From assembly GCF_954871325.1 (NCBI RefSeq), contig NC_088775.1:44369561-44433560 (forward strand): a stretch of DNA of 64,000 bases, given 5' to 3'. This stretch comes from Gordionus sp. m RMFG-2023 (Eukaryota > Nematomorpha > Gordioida > Chordodea > Parachordodidae). Both the position numbers and the translations under genes were made by a program. Position 1 is the stretch's first letter. Each line of letters starts with the position of its first letter. Under the pieces are notes generated by a model that was given only the letters and a program-made list of their open reading frames with translations, made no database searches and was not told the origin of the DNA. This document shows, piece after piece, positions 59,913 to 64,000 of the stretch.

Positions 59913-62261
59913 ACATAAGTTGCGATATCTGGAATGGAGTTTGATGAAAACTACAATTTTATATTTATCGGCCTTTAGACAGACTTAGTTGAACCTGGAA
60001 ATTAAGTTAAAGTCGGGCTTGGGTCTAAAAATATTTTTTTTTAAAATAGGGTTATTGATTTTTTTGACTCAAAAAATGTAAAAAAGATTATAAGCAATAA
60101 AATAGATTTCTCTAAAGATTAGGGTAAAGGAATTAAATTTTTATATTAATTGATTGTTTAAATATGCGTTTAGTTATATTTTTCAATTAAATTTGGGACA
60201 GGACAGGCTCAGGCCTAAAATTTAAAATTATGGCTAGGGTCCTAAAAATAAAGATTTTGGATGGAGCTTTGGCCGAAATAAATAAAATTTGCAAGGCACT
60301 AAGAAAAAAAGTTTTATTTAAAACATTGAGCCAAACAGATAATTAGACCTTGGATTTATATTATTCTTTGACAAAGAATGCTTTAATTAGTGAGGGATTT
60401 AGTATTGACTTGATAAGCATTTTATGATAATAAATTTGTATTAAGTTCTCTTATTGTTTAATCAAAACGACAAGGTCAAAGCTTATCACAACAAGACATG
60501 AAACAATATTCAGCATCATAGGTAGATTGTTGAATTGAATTTCTATCCATCTCAGTACTTAATTCGTGTAATCTCTGATGATGAAATTGCCACTATTGTG
60601 ACTAAGGAATTATGAAAAAAATAGATTATTGATTTCCTTAATTGATTCTTGCTAAGTTCTTGCTTCCTGACGAGTCTTTTTTCTAATTATGTGATCAAAG
60701 ACAAAATTGTATAAAAATGGATATAGAAATATAAAAAATATAAGTAGAGCTAAAATTGAATGAATTGAACATGCCTCATATATTATTAAAAATAACTTAG
60801 CTATTTTTAACACAAATTACAGTATATTTCCATTTCAGTTCAGTTGCTATATTTTATTAATCTGATGAATGTCATAAATTTTATTAATGTGGCGATAATA
60901 GTGATTGGACATTACTATCATCGCTGAAGATGAGAAAATTTAATGGAATAAAAAATTTACTTTGTGAGTTGTACTTCAAGGAGTAGATACAACCCTAAAA
61001 AATCGAAAGGTGGAAAATATCTCTTTTTTACATTTTCTATGCCTTCATTTTAAATGTGTATTCTTCAAGACTAAAAGAGGTTTAGAAAGATTTAAAATAA
61101 AAGTTTTAAAAGCAAGCATTGATGGATATAAAAATTAATTAAACAAGCTGAAGCGATCATTTATGACTCCTCTTTTTACAGTAGAAAGCAAGGCCCTATA
61201 AAAAATATATAAGAAAAGTAAGATATCTGTCTCAGGAAGCGTAGATAATGAAAATCCTTATGTTATGCTGAAAAATAAAAATATTGCTTTTATCATGAAA
61301 ATTTTTTTATTAAGAAACACCCACCCCTTCCCCCCCCCTCCCAACAGAAAAGTTTGAATAAATAATTAGCCCTAATGATACGAAGTTAAATATTAATGAT
61401 AATTATACTTGCTTATAACCAGATCTATAGACCGACTACCAATAATAAAAAGACGCTTAACCATTCAAACAATGTTAAACAGGACCTTTTACCACAGGAG
61501 AAGGGGTTATAACTCAAGATTGGCATTGAAATTAAAATGGGTAGTTTGTATTTGGTCCGTTGTTCTAATTTTGATGTGGTATAGGAAATGAGTGAAGTGG
61601 GGGAAGAAGGTGGTAGTATTATAATATATGATGCAAAATCTTTTGATAATTAGGTATTTAAAATATCTTCAGTGTAAAAGAGTTAGTAAATATTGTGCAA
61701 TCTGCTGCAAATATCAAGCTTAGATATTTGCTAAAGAAAGACATTACAATGCGATGGAAATCAGTGTATATCATGATACAAAACTTCTTATAATCATATG
61801 ATGAAATTCAAGTTTGTCTGTGAACCAACCATATTTAAACAAATTGGTATCAATAAATATAATCCCTATATGCAAATAAAAAATTTCTTATAAATAGTAA
61901 AAGTCTGATCTTCGGAATGTTTAACAAGTGCAAAAAACCTATAAAACATTTTAAAAGATTCATCTTTCTCTACACTGCTAAGGAGTTTAGGCTTGTAATA
62001 AGAAATTTTCATTTTACTAAAATCAATTTTGAGAAAAAAGTGTATTATTTTAAATTTTGTCGGTGTATAATTTTTAGGTAAGGGTTTGAACTATCATCTT
62101 GTAAATTCAAATACAATTATTTTCGGACCTTTGACGATTTTGACAGAAATGATCCAACCACCCCCTGGTCTTCCTTGCTTTCCCTGTGAATATTAGACAG
62201 CTCTAGTGATCTTTTAACTAAACTTAATTTTGGTAAGGCTATAGTTTGATGGGTATTGTTT
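59913..62261. other. AT-rich spacer
   Basis: No gene found. Degenerate GGGCTTGGGTCT and GGACAGGCTCAGGCC patches at about 60015-60035 and 60190-60215 look like a decayed hAT end pair. A C-rich run lies near 61321-61343. Confidence 0.4.
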
Positions 62262-62880
62262 TTTTTTGTTATTATTTGCATTTAAAATCATTAATTTAGT
62301 GCGTTTTATTAAATTTAAAAATCTGATTTTGTCAGAAATGCACCTGAATAAGTGTAGAATGCCCACCCTTAATGTTGCGCAATCGGTTAATTTAGGCAAT
62401 TCCAAAACGGTTAGCCAAGTTTTTAGGTTAAAAAATCGGCTAAGCATAATTAGGTTTAGCATTAAAATAGGCCAGAACTAATTATTCAAAAATTAGGCAT
62501 CGGCTAAGGAGCTCGGTTAATCGCCCTTCATATATCGTTACATAATAAATATATTAAATAATTTTAATAAAGGCTAGGCTTAGTGATGCGTAACGCTGAC
62601 GGGCGATTAGCTTAGCTCCTAGTCCCTACATTTTGTCTAATTAGTTTTAGGCGATTTTTCGGTTAAGCCAAATTAGGTTTAGCTGATTTTTAGGCTACTA
62701 ATATTACTTATAAATTTCAGATTAATGTAAATTAAAATTTCTTCAGAGGTTCAATATAAGATCTTCTGAAATTTATAGGGTGGGTATTCTATACATATTA
62801 TAATGCATTTTCAGCGAAATCAAATTTAAAATTTAATAAAACGCGCTCAATTTATGATTTAAAATGAAAAAATAAAACAA
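62262..62880. mobile_element. Foldback MITE (1031-1396 family) with an inner element
   Basis: Arms at about 62262-62372 and 62771-62880 are inverted copies (GTGCGTTTTATTAAATTTAA versus TTAAATTTAATAAAACGCGC) and match the arms at 1031-1396. The inner 62395-62705 has its own inverted AAGGAGCTCGGTTAATCGCC and GGCGATTAGCTTAGCTCC blocks and TTAGGC/CGGCTAA repeats. It is probably a second MITE inserted in the first. Confidence 0.65.
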
Positions 62881-62999
62881 AATAAAATTATTAAATACAA
62901 AAAAATATTGGCGCAATCGTATGAAATTCCCAGGGTAGATTCTCTTCGGAATTGGTAAAATCAGATTTATTAGGGAAATTATAAAAGCGCACTATAAAT

Positions 63000-63240
63000 C
63001 AGAGACCTGGCCCGACCTTAAGCCCGGGCAGTATTTTAATTTTTTTAAATATACCCTGGCCGAGCCTAAAATTTTATTTTTTTAAATACACGGGCCGGGT
63101 CAAAAAAAGCTTTTTTTGAAAAAACTCGGGCCGGGCCATATATTTTAAAACCAAATATTTTAAATCACCATTATTATCTAGGCAAATTAAAAATATATAA
63201 TATATTTTTAAAAAATCGGGGCCGGGCTAAGCAGATTAAA
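63000..63240. mobile_element. hAT MITE with GGCCCGG arrays, decayed
   Basis: It begins CAGAGACCTGGCCCGACC at 63000 and has GGCCGGGTC/GGGCCGGGC repeats to a right-end-like GGGCCGGGCTAAGCAG near 63235. No clear target duplication is seen. Same family as 43279-44173. Confidence 0.6.
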
Positions 63241-63639
63241 ATAATGCACAAAGCAACTAAATATTGACAAAATTTTCTAAAACAATTGGTGTAAGGCTGG
63301 CTTTGTTGCAATAGTTTTTTTTTTAATGGCTACTCTACTAGTTAAAGCAAAGCACTAATAGAAACTGATAAAGAAGGAAACATTTTCATAATTTTAGCAT
63401 TACTACTTCTAATTGTTCAGCATATTTTAAAAAAAATAACAAGAGGAAACTCAAAAATATTATCATAATTATTCATAAGCAATACAAATCAGGAACGTGA
63501 ATAAATTTTTTTATGATTATTTTTTCCCTTTTTCTATTCAAGGGTTCCGAGAATTTATATGACGGCATCTGGCTTTTTTTGAGAAAAATTATTTCGAAAA
63601 TAATACTTAATTATTTTCTATATAATTCTATAAAATTCT
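63241..63639. other. AT-rich spacer
   Basis: No gene or repeat recognised. Confidence 0.45.
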
Positions 63640-64000
63640 ATAAAATTATTCTCTATAAAATCCTTCTCTATAAAATAATTCTCTCTAAAACAATTCTCTG
63701 TAAAATATTCTCTATAAAATAATTCTCTGTAAAACAATTCTCTGTAAAATATTCTCTATAAAATCATTCTCTATAAACGACATTCTATATAATTGTTCTC
63801 TTTAAAAGTTTCTCTATAAAATAAATTCTCTACAAAATCATTCTCTATAAATGAGATTCTCTATAAACGACATTCTCTATAATTGTTTTCTCTTTAAAAG
63901 TTTCTCTATAAAATAAATTCTCTATAAAATCAATCTCTATAAACGATATTCTCTACAAAATCATTCTCTATAAATGAGATTCTCTATAAACGACATTCTC
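63640..64000 (-). repeat. TATAGAGAA array, inverted partner, runs off window
   Basis: TTCTCTATAAA units are the reverse complement of those at 58577-59030. They continue to the last base. Together they look like the two ends of one element of about 5.5 kb or more. Confidence 0.85.

Overview
This is an AT-rich, intron-era animal genome segment, very probably from an invertebrate. The evidence is one recognisable metazoan gene (a ZC3H10-type CCCH zinc-finger gene), an RTE-like LINE, Ty3/gypsy LTR fossils and many animal-type DNA transposons: hAT, piggyBac, MULE and a long-TIR DDE family that is tentatively Sola-like. I cannot name the species. There is no prokaryotic gene organisation, no CRISPR array and no operon.

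Layout. 1-2.1 kb: mostly AT-rich spacer with one foldback MITE. 2.1-11.8 kb: a decayed Ty3/gypsy element (TSD TACAA) with a second Ty3/gypsy element inserted in it (TSD CCTGA). 11.9-16 kb: inverted-repeat elements and spacer. 16-31 kb: a dense transposon pile-up. It holds a hAT remnant, long-TIR element S1 with a hAT MITE in one arm, an RTE-like LINE, a tRNA-like SINE-type head, another hAT MITE, the nearly complete long-TIR element S2 inserted beside hAT debris, and a small LTR/gag-like element. 31-35 kb: spacer. 35-44.5 kb: a broken piggyBac element, long-TIR element S3 carrying a piggyBac MITE, and S4 carrying a hAT MITE that itself carries another MITE. 44.6-47 kb: the only convincing host gene, ZC3H10-like, on the plus strand. 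47-58.6 kb: a hAT deletion derivative, an inverted pair of minisatellite arms enclosing a MULE transposase fragment, a hAT with C-terminal transposase, and a nearly whole but frameshifted piggyBac. 58.6-64 kb: an inverted pair of short-repeat arrays (TATAGAGAA type) that looks like the ends of one large element running off the window.

The recurring theme is that the GC-rich or low-complexity islands (GGCCCGG, ACCGGTCC, GTATCTAGATAC, GGTTCGG, TTTAGGC, TATAGAGAA) sit at the ends of transposons as subterminal repeat arrays. Several could be proven by exact target-site duplications read directly from the sequence: ATAATTTT, ATTAATAT, ACTCCGGC, ATTGTCAC, AATT, ATAT and TTAA. Almost all transposase genes are broken, so the window is largely a transposon graveyard around one host gene.
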